Assembly: GCA_947501045.1 (NCBI GenBank)
Contig: CANMUI010000002.1
Location: 62,001-126,000, forward strand
Source: an uncultured Psychrobacter sp.
GTDB taxonomy: Bacteria; Pseudomonadota; Gammaproteobacteria; Pseudomonadales; Moraxellaceae
Direction: 5' to 3'
DNA length: 64,000 nt
Shown here piece by piece: positions 17,404 to 26,209 of the stretch (the stretch's first letter is position 1; the number at the start of each line of letters is the position of its first letter). Both the position numbers and the translations under genes were made by a program. The notes under the pieces were generated by a model. The model was not told where the DNA came from, did not search any database, and was given only the letters and a program-made list of their open reading frames with translations.

Positions 17404-19254
17404 TTAGCTAGTTTGAGACGACAATATTGATACCACTAAAGCTGGCGTATCTACAGTCCCTATTGCTTGCTTAGTTACTAGCGCCCCAATATCAGTTGTG
17501 AACGCTAGCAAATCCTGCGTCGACATCTGCGCGGCATAGCGACTTAACTGCTCATTAAACTGTCTGGCATCAGCTGGTATTTCGTTGTTAAAGGTATTTG
17601 ACTCAAACAATGAGTCTAGATTCAACTGCCAAGCCTTTGCGCTCACAAGTAGTAATTTATTCTGATGATAAAGCAACAGCCATGGCAATGAGTGCGTCTC
17701 ACTTTCGGGTCTTACACCTAACTCGTGGCTATTTGAGGACTGATTGCTTGCCAAATTATTTTTAAAAGAGGTATGTTCAGAATGGCTATGTTCAGGCAAA
17801 CTCCTGACTGGTAGCTGACTAATAACGTCTAAACAATAAGGTAGAGCTAGAAGATCATCTGTCTCAGACGCCTCAATAGTATTGGTCAAACCTGTACGAT
17901 TAGTACTACCTTTATTTGTGGCTACTTGCTTATCGCTAAAATTTAAGTCAGCTTGTAGTGACTGCTCTAAATCATCCCGAGTAATCGTCTTTGAGTATTG
18001 ATAGTCGTGCTTTGGCGCTTGCACTTGCGGCAATAAAGACAACGTTTTCAAAAAACTATTGGAAGCATCAACTTTAATATTATGATTTAATCTTCGCGGC
18101 ACAAAGACTTCTTTGTTTGAAGAATCCAGCTTATCTAGCGCTTTAAGTTTAAGGCGAATACTATGACTGAGATGCGCTATGATGTTATTCAGCGGACTAA
18201 TCTTAATGCGCTGTTTGGTGGGATGGACGTTGACATTGAGCCAATGAGGCGGTAGATCGAAGTACAACGCGTAACCGATACCTTTAAAATTAGCGCTTTG
18301 TGCCAGCTGGCGCAGCTGATTACTAACAATGGGTTCTTTTATCAGACGCCCATTAATATAAAGCAGTTTTGGTAGCGCGTCTTGCTGATCATTTATTGGC
18401 CACAGCCAACCGCTAATACTAGCTTTATTGCCTAGACTTTGTTCAGTGGCAGCTTTGGTAGAGTGCTGCAAAAGGCTGGATAAATCTACTGTCACCGCTA
18501 TAGCGCGATCATTTAGTACTACACCTAGCGCCTGCTCAAGACGTGCCAAAGGTAAAAGTGGCAAATGACTATCACTACCATCTAAACTACTGGCCGTATT
18601 TAAGTTATTAGTAGCATGAGTCAGCGTACCCGATAAAGATAAACGCTTTTTATTATCATGATAAAGGCTTAGCGCTACATCAGCGCGCGCTAAAGCGACC
18701 TCACAAACTATAGTTTCAATGTGACCGAATTCGGTAGCAATAGACTTAAGATTGCCGCGTCGAGCTGGCACGTTGAAGTATAAGTCCTTTACTGTCACCG
18801 TTGTTCCGCGCTTATGGACGACAGGCACCAAAGTCGGCGTCTGAGCCAGAATGCCTGCAACCTGTAACTGGCGACCAATACCGCTATCATCGTGACTGCT
18901 AGTCAGTGTCAACCGAGAGACTGCAGCCGTCGCAGCCAATGCTTCACCGCGAAACCCCAAAGTTTCAATACCATGCAAGTTAGCCACGTCGGCAACTTTG
19001 CTGGTCGCATGGCGGGTAATCGCCATTACCATATCATCAGGATGAATACCGCTACCATTATCAGTCACTTCAATCATACCCATACCACCTTGCGTAATAC
19101 GCACTTCAACACAGGTAGCACCAGCATCAATAGCGTTCTCAAGCAATTCTTTCACTACTGCAGCAGGGCGCGTTACTACCTCACCTGCTGCTAATTGATT
19201 GATCAGCAGCGGCGATAACTTTTTGATGCGAGTCTGAAGATAATCATCTGACAT
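17404..19254 (-). CDS. mutL: MutL, mismatch repair ATPase
   Basis: A 616-residue mismatch-repair coordinator. The GHKL ATPase domain is intact: LINQLAAGEVVTRPAAVVKELLENAIDAGA (Glu36, Asn40), DNGSGI, and GFRGEALAATAAV. The second domain (NGRLIKEP; WLNVNVHPTKQRIKI) follows to about residue 340. A long variable linker leads to a short C-terminal domain (LPWLLLYHQNKLLLVSAKAW onward). The endonuclease motif DxHAxxER found in Pseudomonas-type MutL is absent, as are ACHxAVR and CPHGRP, so it resembles the non-nuclease E. coli type. Gene order mutL-miaA-hfq is classic. Confidence 0.95.
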   Translation of the reverse strand: MSDDYLQTRIKKLSPLLINQLAAGEVVTRPAAVVKELLENAIDAGATCVEVRITQGGMGMIEVTDNGSGIHPDDMVMAITRHATSKVADVANLHGIETLGFRGEALAATAAVSRLTLTSSHDDSGIGRQLQVAGILAQTPTLVPVVHKRGTTVTVKDLYFNVPARRGNLKSIATEFGHIETIVCEVALARADVALSLYHDNKKRLSLSGTLTHATNNLNTASSLDGSDSHLPLLPLARLEQALGVVLNDRAIAVTVDLSSLLQHSTKAATEQSLGNKASISGWLWPINDQQDALPKLLYINGRLIKEPIVSNQLRQLAQSANFKGIGYALYFDLPPHWLNVNVHPTKQRIKISPLNNIIAHLSHSIRLKLKALDKLDSSNKEVFVPRRLNHNIKVDASNSFLKTLSLLPQVQAPKHDYQYSKTITRDDLEQSLQADLNFSDKQVATNKGSTNRTGLTNTIEASETDDLLALPYCLDVISQLPVRSLPEHSHSEHTSFKNNLASNQSSNSHELGVRPESETHSLPWLLLYHQNKLLLVSAKAWQLNLDSLFESNTFNNEIPADARQFNEQLSRYAAQMSTQDLLAFTTDIGALVTKQAIGTVDTPALVVSILSSQTS

Positions 19255-19350
19255 TAATGGGTTTTATATGTTGCATACTCTTGTATATTTTGTAGATAGT
19301 AGATCAAGTCTATATGTTAGAGAAAATCTAGGTAAGTTTTTGGGTCGCAA

Positions 19351-19869
19351 CTACACTTTTATTAGCGATAAATCTAGACCCTGAGCCTGGCCTACTTTTG
19401 AGAGCTGCAGCTCTACTTGGCGTGAATCATCAACGCCTTGGGTGATATCAATAAATAAAGTTGGCGGCGGTAAATAACTGTCTGCTCGGCTTGGCCACTC
19501 TATAATAACCAGCGCATTTGGATCATCGAGGTACTCATCAAAACCGATGAGCGACAATTCCTCAGGATCTTCTATGCGGTATAAATCCGTATGATAGACC
19601 AGCTTATTGGGCTTATTATCTTGCTCAATACTATAAGGTTCAATCAAAGTATAAGTTGGGCTTTTTACTGCACCTTTATGACCGATGGCTTGTAGCCAAT
19701 AACGTGTCAAAGTCGTTTTGCCAGCGCCCAAGTCACCTGACAGCCAGACACTTCCTGACGATACCAAGGCGGCTAGCTGCTGAGCCAAACGTTCGGTATG
19801 AGCCTCTGAATACAGAGTTAATATTTGAAAATGTTTATTGTTGATGGAGGTATCATTAACGTTAGACAT
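19351..19869 (-). CDS. tsaE: TsaE, tRNA t6A synthesis ATPase
   Basis: A 172-residue P-loop ATPase of the t6A37 tRNA modification complex with TsaB and TsaD. Walker A SGDLGAGKTT (about 44-53), SPTYTLIEPY, HTDLYRIEDPEEL and VIIEWPSRA are family landmarks. Its ATG overlaps the queD TGA by one base (TGATG), so the two are translationally coupled; mutL follows 96 bases downstream. Confidence 0.95.
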   Translation of the reverse strand: MSNVNDTSINNKHFQILTLYSEAHTERLAQQLAALVSSGSVWLSGDLGAGKTTLTRYWLQAIGHKGAVKSPTYTLIEPYSIEQDNKPNKLVYHTDLYRIEDPEELSLIGFDEYLDDPNALVIIEWPSRADSYLPPPTLFIDITQGVDDSRQVELQLSKVGQAQGLDLSLIKV

Positions 19870-20504
19870 CAGACTTTACCTGCCTCTTGTTTTGTATGAA
19901 CTTGCTCTTTTGAATGCACCTGCATGGTAACTGACGGATTAACAAAACGCTCACCGCAAATTAGCTTCTCATACATATCGGCATCATGCCACTCACTACG
20001 CACTTGCTCGCTAAATTCAAAGTCTTTGAGTGTCAGCTTACCCATCTGCTCGTTTGCCACATCATCGGCGAAACACTGTGCATAACCCGTTGCTGTCTCA
20101 TGCGCAATAACCGAGTAAACGCTGACATCCGCTTCACCATTTTGCATTTGCGTCTGCGCTAGAATCTCTTCGGCCCAAAAAAATATCACCCGCGAGAACT
20201 GCTCTGCCGATGGCGATACAGGCAAGCTTATCCAGCGTGCGCTAAACTTTTTGCAAGCAGCAATATATTCAGGATCGTCTTGGTTCCAAAAACAAATGGC
20301 GTGATCGAAGCTGTCTATAATATCCTTGATAGAGGACTTCAATAGACCAAAATCATAAACCATTTGTCCATGGTCGAGACGGTGAGCTTCTAAAATCAAT
20401 TCGATCTGATAGCTGTGCCCATGAATAGAATGTTTGCAGCGCTCAGAGCTACAGTTGCGCACAATATGAGCATTTTCAAATTTGAAGAGTTTACGAATAC
20501 GCAT
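19869..20504 (-). CDS. queD: QueD-like 6-carboxytetrahydropterin synthase family protein
   Basis: A 211-residue member of the PTPS/QueD family. The zinc-binding and catalytic landmarks are KFENAH near the start, then CSSERCKHSIHGHSYQIEL with HGH ligands and upstream cysteine, FGLLKSSIKDIIDSFDHA, and SVIAHETATGYAQCFADD with the catalytic His/Glu region. QueD makes the queuosine precursor CPH4. At 211 residues it is much longer than E. coli QueD (about 120) but similar to a longer form seen in Moraxellaceae and Pseudomonas. A TTG at 20522 is possible, but the ATG at 20504 is preferred. It is coupled to tsaE. Confidence 0.88.
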   Translation of the reverse strand: MRIRKLFKFENAHIVRNCSSERCKHSIHGHSYQIELILEAHRLDHGQMVYDFGLLKSSIKDIIDSFDHAICFWNQDDPEYIAACKKFSARWISLPVSPSAEQFSRVIFFWAEEILAQTQMQNGEADVSVYSVIAHETATGYAQCFADDVANEQMGKLTLKDFEFSEQVRSEWHDADMYEKLICGERFVNPSVTMQVHSKEQVHTKQEAGKV

Positions 20505-20658
20505 AAGAATAAGTTGACCCAAGTTGTGAGTATTATTTTGCTAGATAACATTACCAAGGCAATTAGGCTAATAAGGTACCAAACATAATAATCAGCGAAG
20601 CGCTTATTATAGCAAATCACTATGTATCCGTAAGTAAGCGCTTATTAACGTAACTGCA

Positions 20659-20844
20659 TTAAACATTAATAAAACCTGTCAAATATTGCACGGCATTTCT
20701 AAAGATAAGTACTCTACCGCCTAGCCATTTTGAGCCAGGGAGAGAGAACTGCAATTCGGGAAGTGATTTGGAGACGCCATACATCGCAGCACCTGCAACG
20801 AAAACTTGTAACACAGGCGGAACTTTAAGCTCTAAAAATTTCAT
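20659..20844 (-). pseudogene. Truncated isoprenylcysteine carboxylmethyltransferase-like remnant
   Basis: A 61-codon frame begins MKFLELKVPPVLQVFVAGAAMY and continues SKSLPELQFSLPG. This matches the first membrane segment and following loop of bacterial ICMT-family methyltransferases, which typically start MxxLELKIPP and run about 150 residues. After residue 40 the sequence (LGGRVLIFRNAV...) no longer fits, and the later membrane segments and catalytic region with its RNPMY-type motif are missing from all frames nearby. I read it as the 5' end of a gene that lost the rest by deletion. A short intact gene cannot be excluded. Confidence 0.6.
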
Positions 20845-20866
20845 AGTATCACCCTATTAATACTTA

Positions 20867-21451
20867 TTAACAATCCTGCAACCAGCCTGCCTCTAACGCT
20901 GCATTTAGATAATGGGTCATCCAAGCGTGAATCTCAGGGAAATCGTCAGCGATAAAAGCATGAGCACTGGCAACTTGCGAGTACTTGACGCTTGACTCCC
21001 GCCAAGTTTTGCCTTCACTATTTATGTTATGCAAAAATGGTAATAACCTATCGACCACTTTTAATAGCTTAGTCTCTAAGCTATTACCTGTCTCTTGCTC
21101 TTCCCAAAGTTTAGATAGTTCAGTAACTGCATTGCCATTATGTTTCTCTAAACGCTTTACCCCTTCTCGCTCAGCGTTGTGAGCGCTGGTTCTATTGACG
21201 TCATATAAAAAAGTGTCGCCCGCATCAATCTCACCTAAGTCATGGATTAGTGCCAGCTTTAATAGCTTCTCTTCAGAGATAGCCAGATTAAAACTTCTTG
21301 AAATTGTCCAGCAAGCCATAGCTAAATGCCATGAATGCTCCGCTGAATTTTCAACACGCAATCCACCGTCGATGTAAGTACGGCGATTGACAAGCTTTAG
21401 TGCATCAAGCTCCAGCAAATACTCTGTAATGGCATTTAGATCATCTGGCAA
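20867..21451 (-). CDS. HD-domain phosphohydrolase (YfbR/HDDC2-like)
   Basis: A 194-residue HD hydrolase. Metal-binding residues are in ENSAEHSWHLA and LALIHDLGEIDAGD, with the final Asp in LLKVVDRLLPFLHN. Proteins of this type are often 5'-deoxynucleotidases. The start is TTG at 21451: AAGGAG six bases upstream is strong, and the next in-frame ATG lies inside the HD motif. It stops 22 bases before the methyltransferase remnant, so the two may have shared a transcript. Confidence 0.85.
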   Translation of the reverse strand: MPDDLNAITEYLLELDALKLVNRRTYIDGGLRVENSAEHSWHLAMACWTISRSFNLAISEEKLLKLALIHDLGEIDAGDTFLYDVNRTSAHNAEREGVKRLEKHNGNAVTELSKLWEEQETGNSLETKLLKVVDRLLPFLHNINSEGKTWRESSVKYSQVASAHAFIADDFPEIHAWMTHYLNAALEAGWLQDC

Positions 21452-21564
21452 GGTAGGCTCCTTATTTAAAATTTATTACTTAATAACTAAAAACTACTTT
21501 TGCACTATAGCCACTACTTGTCTTGCATGTTGTTAGATATCTAAAGAACCTCAACAAGCCTAAT

Positions 21565-22008
21565 CTACAAACTTAAAGAATAGTGATGGTAATCCATCTC
21601 ACGCTTGTAGCCTAAAGATTCATACAGTTTTTGTGCGCCAATATTGTCTGGCGCTGTCTCTAAGCTTATGCCTTTAGCTCCAGTGCTAATGGCATAATCT
21701 CGAGCCGTATTAAGTAACTGTTTACCAGTGCCTTGCCCGCGTAATTTGTCGATCACATACAAATCATTTAATATCCAAGTTCGCACTGCAGACACTGAGG
21801 AGAAGTTTGGATAAAGTTGGGTAAAGCCAACCGCTTCACCTTCCGCGTTTATGGCTAGAAATATAACTGATTCCCTATGCTTAATTCGTGCTTCTATAAA
21901 AGAGTGCGCCAAATCTAAGTCGCTAGGCTTGTCATAAAATACTCGGTATTGATCGAATAAAGGGGCAACTAGGCTTATGTCTGCTATGGTAACTTTTACA
22001 ATTTGCAT
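21565..22008 (-). CDS. GNAT family N-acetyltransferase
   Basis: A 147-residue acetyltransferase. It begins MQIVKVTIADISLVAPLFDQYR, and the acetyl-CoA binding motif lies at YVIDKLRGQGTGKQLLNTA (R/QxxGxG/A). A C-terminal LYESLGYKRE motif is typical. The frame extends 20 codons upstream and overlaps the BPL_N gene, but a GAG about 8 bases before the ATG at 22008 and the match to family N-termini favour the shorter form. Substrate unknown. Confidence 0.85.
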   Translation of the reverse strand: MQIVKVTIADISLVAPLFDQYRVFYDKPSDLDLAHSFIEARIKHRESVIFLAINAEGEAVGFTQLYPNFSSVSAVRTWILNDLYVIDKLRGQGTGKQLLNTARDYAISTGAKGISLETAPDNIGAQKLYESLGYKREMDYHHYSLSL

Positions 22009-22060
22009 TTTTTCTCGTTGTTTACTTGGTTCACTTATTTCATTCAAGAGGTTTATTCCT

Positions 22061-22867
22061 TCAAACAAACATCTCTACCATTATCTTCTCAATCTCTTTA
22101 TAAATCAGTGCGCCATAGTGCTCGTGACTAATAGCTAACAATAAATCCCTCTCTTTTTTTATATCAACGTTACTGGCTTGAGCGACTACGTATTTCTCAT
22201 AGATAATTGGACACAGCTCAAAATGCACACCTGAAAGCAGATATTTTCCTGCTCCAAAATCGCCACTAACCACAGCATTTTTGCCATCAATATAGGTCGC
22301 TACAATATCAAAACTAGCATCTGCATCGGCTGAAAAATACGCACCGCCATGATAATAAACGTGGTCTTGCTGAGCATTAGCATAGTTTAGAGTGACCATA
22401 GCTTTGGACGACGTTTTTTCATCATACAGCTGCCCATTAGTAAATGCTTTTATACTGCCAATAGCGGTTCCTGAAAAAAAGGCCAACTCACGATCGCCAT
22501 TGATCTCATAGCCTTGTTCTGAAGATTGCCCTGAGAATTGAATTTCACGTGCGCCATAATAACCGCCGGCACAAATACCGATATAAATATTACCTTTACT
22601 AATAAACTTGCGGATAATATCATTACCTCGCCCATTGAGCTTTTGGCAATAAGGTAGGTCAGCGCCGCCTGGCATAATTAAGATATTTTTACCTTTTGAT
22701 TCATTACTAAGCTTATTATCAAGAATGTCTGCGCTAGAGATAGTTTGCACAGTGGCAATAGAATCTATTTTTAGTTTTTTTGCCACGGCTGCCAAAGCAG
22801 ATTTGACACTGAGCTCACTGCTGCCTGCATCGCTATAAACCCAGATTGTGACTTCCTTATCTACCAT
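22061..22867 (-). CDS. BPL_N domain protein (biotin-protein-ligase N-terminal-like, GATase1 fold)
   Basis: A 268-residue single-domain protein related to the N-terminal domain of eukaryotic biotin-protein ligase, a class I glutamine amidotransferase-like fold. It has IWVYSDAGSSELSV at the start, ILIMPGGADLPYC, and the nucleophile elbow YIGICAGGYYGAREI with Cys99. It carries no ligase or biotin-binding domain. It is divergent from bioY with 124 bases between, suggesting a role in biotin supply or sensing. AGG before the ATG supports the start. Function of stand-alone BPL_N proteins is not established. Confidence 0.85.
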   Translation of the reverse strand: MVDKEVTIWVYSDAGSSELSVKSALAAVAKKLKIDSIATVQTISSADILDNKLSNESKGKNILIMPGGADLPYCQKLNGRGNDIIRKFISKGNIYIGICAGGYYGAREIQFSGQSSEQGYEINGDRELAFFSGTAIGSIKAFTNGQLYDEKTSSKAMVTLNYANAQQDHVYYHGGAYFSADADASFDIVATYIDGKNAVVSGDFGAGKYLLSGVHFELCPIIYEKYVVAQASNVDIKKERDLLLAISHEHYGALIYKEIEKIMVEMFV

Positions 22868-22930
22868 AAAACCTACTATCCAAGCGCTGATTTATTGTCA
22901 GTAAAATAAAAGTTGAAACTCAGTGAGCAA

Positions 22931-22967
22931 TAGTATACTTTAAATCCAGGTACACAGTTGTACACTA
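22931..22967. promoter_or_regulatory. Possible operator between BPL_N gene and bioY
   Basis: TAGTATAC (22931-22938) and GTACACTA (22960-22967) are inverted complements with one mismatch, 21 bases apart. Inside lies a second perfect inverted repeat, GTACA-CAGT-TGTAC (22950-22963). It does not fit the E. coli BirA consensus (TTGTAAACC half-sites). The sites are 25-60 bases before the bioY start, where an operator would act. Confidence 0.3.
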
Positions 22968-22991
22968 TATATTAATAAGCAAGGAGTAGCT

Positions 22992-23555
22992 ATGACAACC
23001 GTATTAGCATCAACGAAACGCTGGTTTATGTCTCATGAGCAGAGTACTTTTTTTATAAAAGCTATTCTTGGATCGATAATGATTGCAATATTCGCGCAGA
23101 TCTTTATCCCCATGTATCCGGTGCCCATTACGGGACAAACCCTAGCTGTTACGGTGGTGGGATTAGCATTAGGCAGGAAAGCTGGTATCGCAGCGGTACT
23201 TCTATATCTGTTTCAAGGTGCTATTGGTCTACCTGTCTTTGCTACGGGCTCAGCTGGACTTGCTGCGTTCTTTGGTCCTACTGGTGGTTACCTATATGGG
23301 TTTATCGCCTCTGTCGCCATCTTAGGTTACTTCAGTGATAAAGGCATTTTAAAAAGCTATGTTATGAGCACCTTAGTGGCGCTGATAGCCACTGCTGCTG
23401 TCTTTGTATTTGGTCTTATCCATCTCTCCTTTTTTGTACCCAAAGGCACGGTATTACAGTTTGGGTTGTACCCCTTTATTATTGGTGGCATTATCAAAGC
23501 AGTACTAGCGGCAGCTTTAGTAGTACCCACTCATAACTTTTTCTCAAAGTTATAA
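22992..23555 (+). CDS. bioY: BioY, biotin transporter S-component
   Basis: A 187-residue membrane protein with six predicted helices, the substrate-binding S subunit of ECF biotin transporters; it can also work alone. Landmarks are MYPVPITGQTLAVTVVGLALG, RKAGIAAVLLYLFQGAIGLPVFA and GPTGGYLYGF. No bioM/bioN genes are adjacent. AAGGAG before the ATG is strong. It ends against a convergent transporter gene with a shared terminator. Confidence 0.95.
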   Translation: MTTVLASTKRWFMSHEQSTFFIKAILGSIMIAIFAQIFIPMYPVPITGQTLAVTVVGLALGRKAGIAAVLLYLFQGAIGLPVFATGSAGLAAFFGPTGGYLYGFIASVAILGYFSDKGILKSYVMSTLVALIATAAVFVFGLIHLSFFVPKGTVLQFGLYPFIIGGIIKAVLAAALVVPTHNFFSKL

Positions 23556-23593
23556 TTTTGAGTCTACTAGCTGACCTAGTCTGATCAATGAAT

Positions 23594-23626
23594 AATAAGC
23601 CAAATACTTAAAGTATCTGGCTTATT
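23594..23626. terminator. Bidirectional terminator between bioY and betT
   Basis: A 16-step stem with one A/C mismatch pairs AATAAGCCA and TGGCTTATT as outer arms and ATACTT with AAGTAT around a single central base. It lies between two convergent genes. The following T-run is weak. Confidence 0.65.
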
Positions 23627-23639
23627 TATTAATCAGCGT

Positions 23640-25874
23640 TCAACGCTTACTTGTCGCTAATTCCGCTCTATGCAGATTATCATCAGAGTCTACAGGCGTG
23701 CTAATAAAGGTCAAATACGCTTCGTATTGCTCAAGGACATCGTTAATGACTTGCTGCTTAGTGAGTCCCATCAAATCATAGCCACCAGAACCTGTTTGCG
23801 TGGTCACCTCCAATCGGTAGTAAACATCACTGACGGGTGCCATTTTGCCACTAAAGGTAGGCGACGGCGTTTCAACCATAGAAACTTGATAATAAAAGTT
23901 GTTTTGCGCATCGGAGGCGACTTTTAATAAAGGTCCGCCAATGTCAATATCATCATCTATATGCGGAATATTATCACGCTCAATCTCGTAACCTTGCCGT
24001 TCAAACTCACCAGCCACGTCATTGAGCGCTGGGCGTACGATACGATCAAGAAATTGTACCGCTTCACGCTTAGAGGGATAAGCGAGCATTTGTCCCAAGC
24101 GCTGCTTCCATGAACGTTCAGGTAGATGACCGCCACTTGGCGTTATAGAAGGACGGCGCAGTACTTTACCTTCGTTCTCAGCACGTTCAATTCTTAAGGC
24201 TTTGGAGAAAGAAAACATCACTAAATAAACAATAATAGTTACAGGAAGAGCGAAGATAAGAGTCGCATACTCCATAGTAATAACACCGCCCGCTATCAAC
24301 ATGGAGATGGTCAGTATCGCTGTCAGTAGCGCCCAAAAGATACGTAGCCACTTAGGACCGTCCTCGCTTGGATCAGGAATTGAGGTCGAGAAGTTTGACA
24401 TGACCATCGCCCCTGAGTTGGCACTGGTAATATAAAATAAAAATCCCGAAAGTGTAGCTAAAGCGATCAATATAGTTGCGCCTGGGAATAACTCAAGCAG
24501 TGCATACCAACCACGCTCAGGGCTTTCAACTGCAAGCTCAGCAAAAGCGGTATTACCTTGTAAGACCTCATAAAGTGCTGAATTGCCAAAGAAAGAGACG
24601 ATAATAAAGTCGCACAATACGGGTACAGTAATGGCGGCAATAACGAATTCACGTAAGGTACGACCCCGTGAGATACGCGCCAAAAACACCCCAACAAAGG
24701 GCCCCCATGCCAACCAAAACGCCCAAAAGAACAGCGTCCAACTGCCCATCCAAACGCTACTACCTGGCACATAAGCAAAAGTTTTGAACATCCGTGCGGG
24801 TAGAGTAACAAAGAATTGACCCAAGTTTTCAACCAATGCATTTAACAAAAAGGCGGTCTCGCCTGCGATCAAGATAAACGCCATCATCGCCACCGCACTC
24901 CATAGGTTCAGCTCCGATATCCAGCGGATACCGCGATCAACCCCTGAGGTGGTTGCCAAAATTGTCAAAACAACAGCGCCAACCACCAGCGCAATCTGTA
25001 GCGTCAATCCTTCTTCTAAACCAAATAGCTTTGAGAAGCCGACGTTTAGCAGTACCACGCCAATTCCCATGGTCGTTGCGACACCGAACACCGTACCAAC
25101 CAGCGCTATAGTACTGATACCATGACCGATAGGCCCCATGACGCGCTTACCTAGTAGTGGATAAAGCGCCGCTCGAATCGATAACGGCATCCCCCAACGA
25201 TAGGCAAAGTAGCCCATAGCCATGCCAAGCAGTGCATATATCGACCAGCCTGCAATACCATAATGAAACATCGTCCAGACCACAGCATCTTGCATGGCAG
25301 CGGCGCTTGAACCCTCACCAGAAGGCGGGGTCAGATATTGCACCACAGGTCCGGTCACTGAGAAGAACAGCATATCGATGCCAACCCCAGCAGCAAAGAG
25401 CATCGCCGCCCAAGTCCCAAGCTTGTACTGTGGACGCGAATCGTCAGGTCCAAGACGTATACTCCCCGCTTTAGATAGCGCTACCCAAAGCACAAAACCA
25501 ATAACAATCACCATCGTAATCACGTAATACCAGCCAAGATTGGTGGCAATCCAGTCTACAACGGTTTTCATCGTAGTACTGGCACCAGTAGGTAAAAAGA
25601 TGGCCCATATCGAAAAGGCCACAATCACTAATGATGAGATAATGAGCACGCTCCAATTAATATGAGGCACGCTGTTTTCTGTGAGCTCTTGCGCCCCTTT
25701 TTGGAGATCGTTGCGCGATATCGGTACGTCTTCATCAAAAGGTTTGGATTGACGTTCGGTACCGCCAAACTGTTTGCGCTCAAACGGCGTACGTGTGCTT
25801 TGATTTGACTCAATTGTTGAAGGGTTTGGTTGTCCTGCTTCATTTAGGTCATTATTATCGAGTTCATTGGCCAT
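23640..25874 (-). CDS. betT: BCCT family transporter, BetT-like choline transporter
   Basis: A 744-residue secondary transporter for quaternary ammonium compounds, probably choline used to make glycine betaine. A charged N-terminal tail of about 70 residues precedes 12 predicted helices. The BCCT signature WTLFFWAFWLAWGPFVGVFLARISRGRTLREF is present. A long cytoplasmic C-terminal domain of about 150 residues (from KQRLGQMLAYPSKREAVQFLD) is typical of osmotically regulated BetT. No betA/betB/betI lie alongside. GGGAGG before the ATG is a strong ribosome-binding site. The substrate is inferred from family. Confidence 0.88.
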   Translation of the reverse strand: MANELDNNDLNEAGQPNPSTIESNQSTRTPFERKQFGGTERQSKPFDEDVPISRNDLQKGAQELTENSVPHINWSVLIISSLVIVAFSIWAIFLPTGASTTMKTVVDWIATNLGWYYVITMVIVIGFVLWVALSKAGSIRLGPDDSRPQYKLGTWAAMLFAAGVGIDMLFFSVTGPVVQYLTPPSGEGSSAAAMQDAVVWTMFHYGIAGWSIYALLGMAMGYFAYRWGMPLSIRAALYPLLGKRVMGPIGHGISTIALVGTVFGVATTMGIGVVLLNVGFSKLFGLEEGLTLQIALVVGAVVLTILATTSGVDRGIRWISELNLWSAVAMMAFILIAGETAFLLNALVENLGQFFVTLPARMFKTFAYVPGSSVWMGSWTLFFWAFWLAWGPFVGVFLARISRGRTLREFVIAAITVPVLCDFIIVSFFGNSALYEVLQGNTAFAELAVESPERGWYALLELFPGATILIALATLSGFLFYITSANSGAMVMSNFSTSIPDPSEDGPKWLRIFWALLTAILTISMLIAGGVITMEYATLIFALPVTIIVYLVMFSFSKALRIERAENEGKVLRRPSITPSGGHLPERSWKQRLGQMLAYPSKREAVQFLDRIVRPALNDVAGEFERQGYEIERDNIPHIDDDIDIGGPLLKVASDAQNNFYYQVSMVETPSPTFSGKMAPVSDVYYRLEVTTQTGSGGYDLMGLTKQQVINDVLEQYEAYLTFISTPVDSDDNLHRAELATSKR

Positions 25875-26157
25875 TTTTCCTCCCTGTATTTAGCTTGGCA
25901 TATCAAAGCGAGCACGATTTTAGGTGTCATTTAAGTGACGCTTTAATTAACGCTGTATTTAAGAATAGGATTATGTCATATGCTGAATAATTTGATAGTA
26001 GGGATAAGCGCTATATTTGCATGACGGCTATAAAATTAGGTCAGTATAAATTACAGGTTTTGATTAAAAGCGAGTTATTGTTTAAGGTTTGTTTTTAAAT
26101 ATTAGATTATTAAATGTTAGACAAGGCTGATTCAGGGACACAATTAAATGAGTAGAC

Positions 26158-26187
26158 ATAAAAAAACTGAGCATGATACTCAGCTTT
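26158..26187 (-). terminator. Terminator of the SSS transporter gene
   Basis: On the minus strand CTGAGTA / TGCTCAG (one wobble) with a 3-base loop is followed by six T. It lies about 25 bases past the stop codon at 26210. Confidence 0.8.
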
Positions 26188-26209
26188 TTATCCAGATAAG
26201 GATAACTAT

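Noticed and set aside
22931..22967. BirA-type operator before bioY
   Set aside because: The half-sites do not match TTGTAAACC and its mirror; only a generic inverted repeat is reported instead.
24467..24841. 124-residue minus-strand frame inside betT
   Set aside because: It overlaps the BCCT signature in another frame and is Trp/Gly/Cys-rich, as expected for an out-of-frame read of the real gene.
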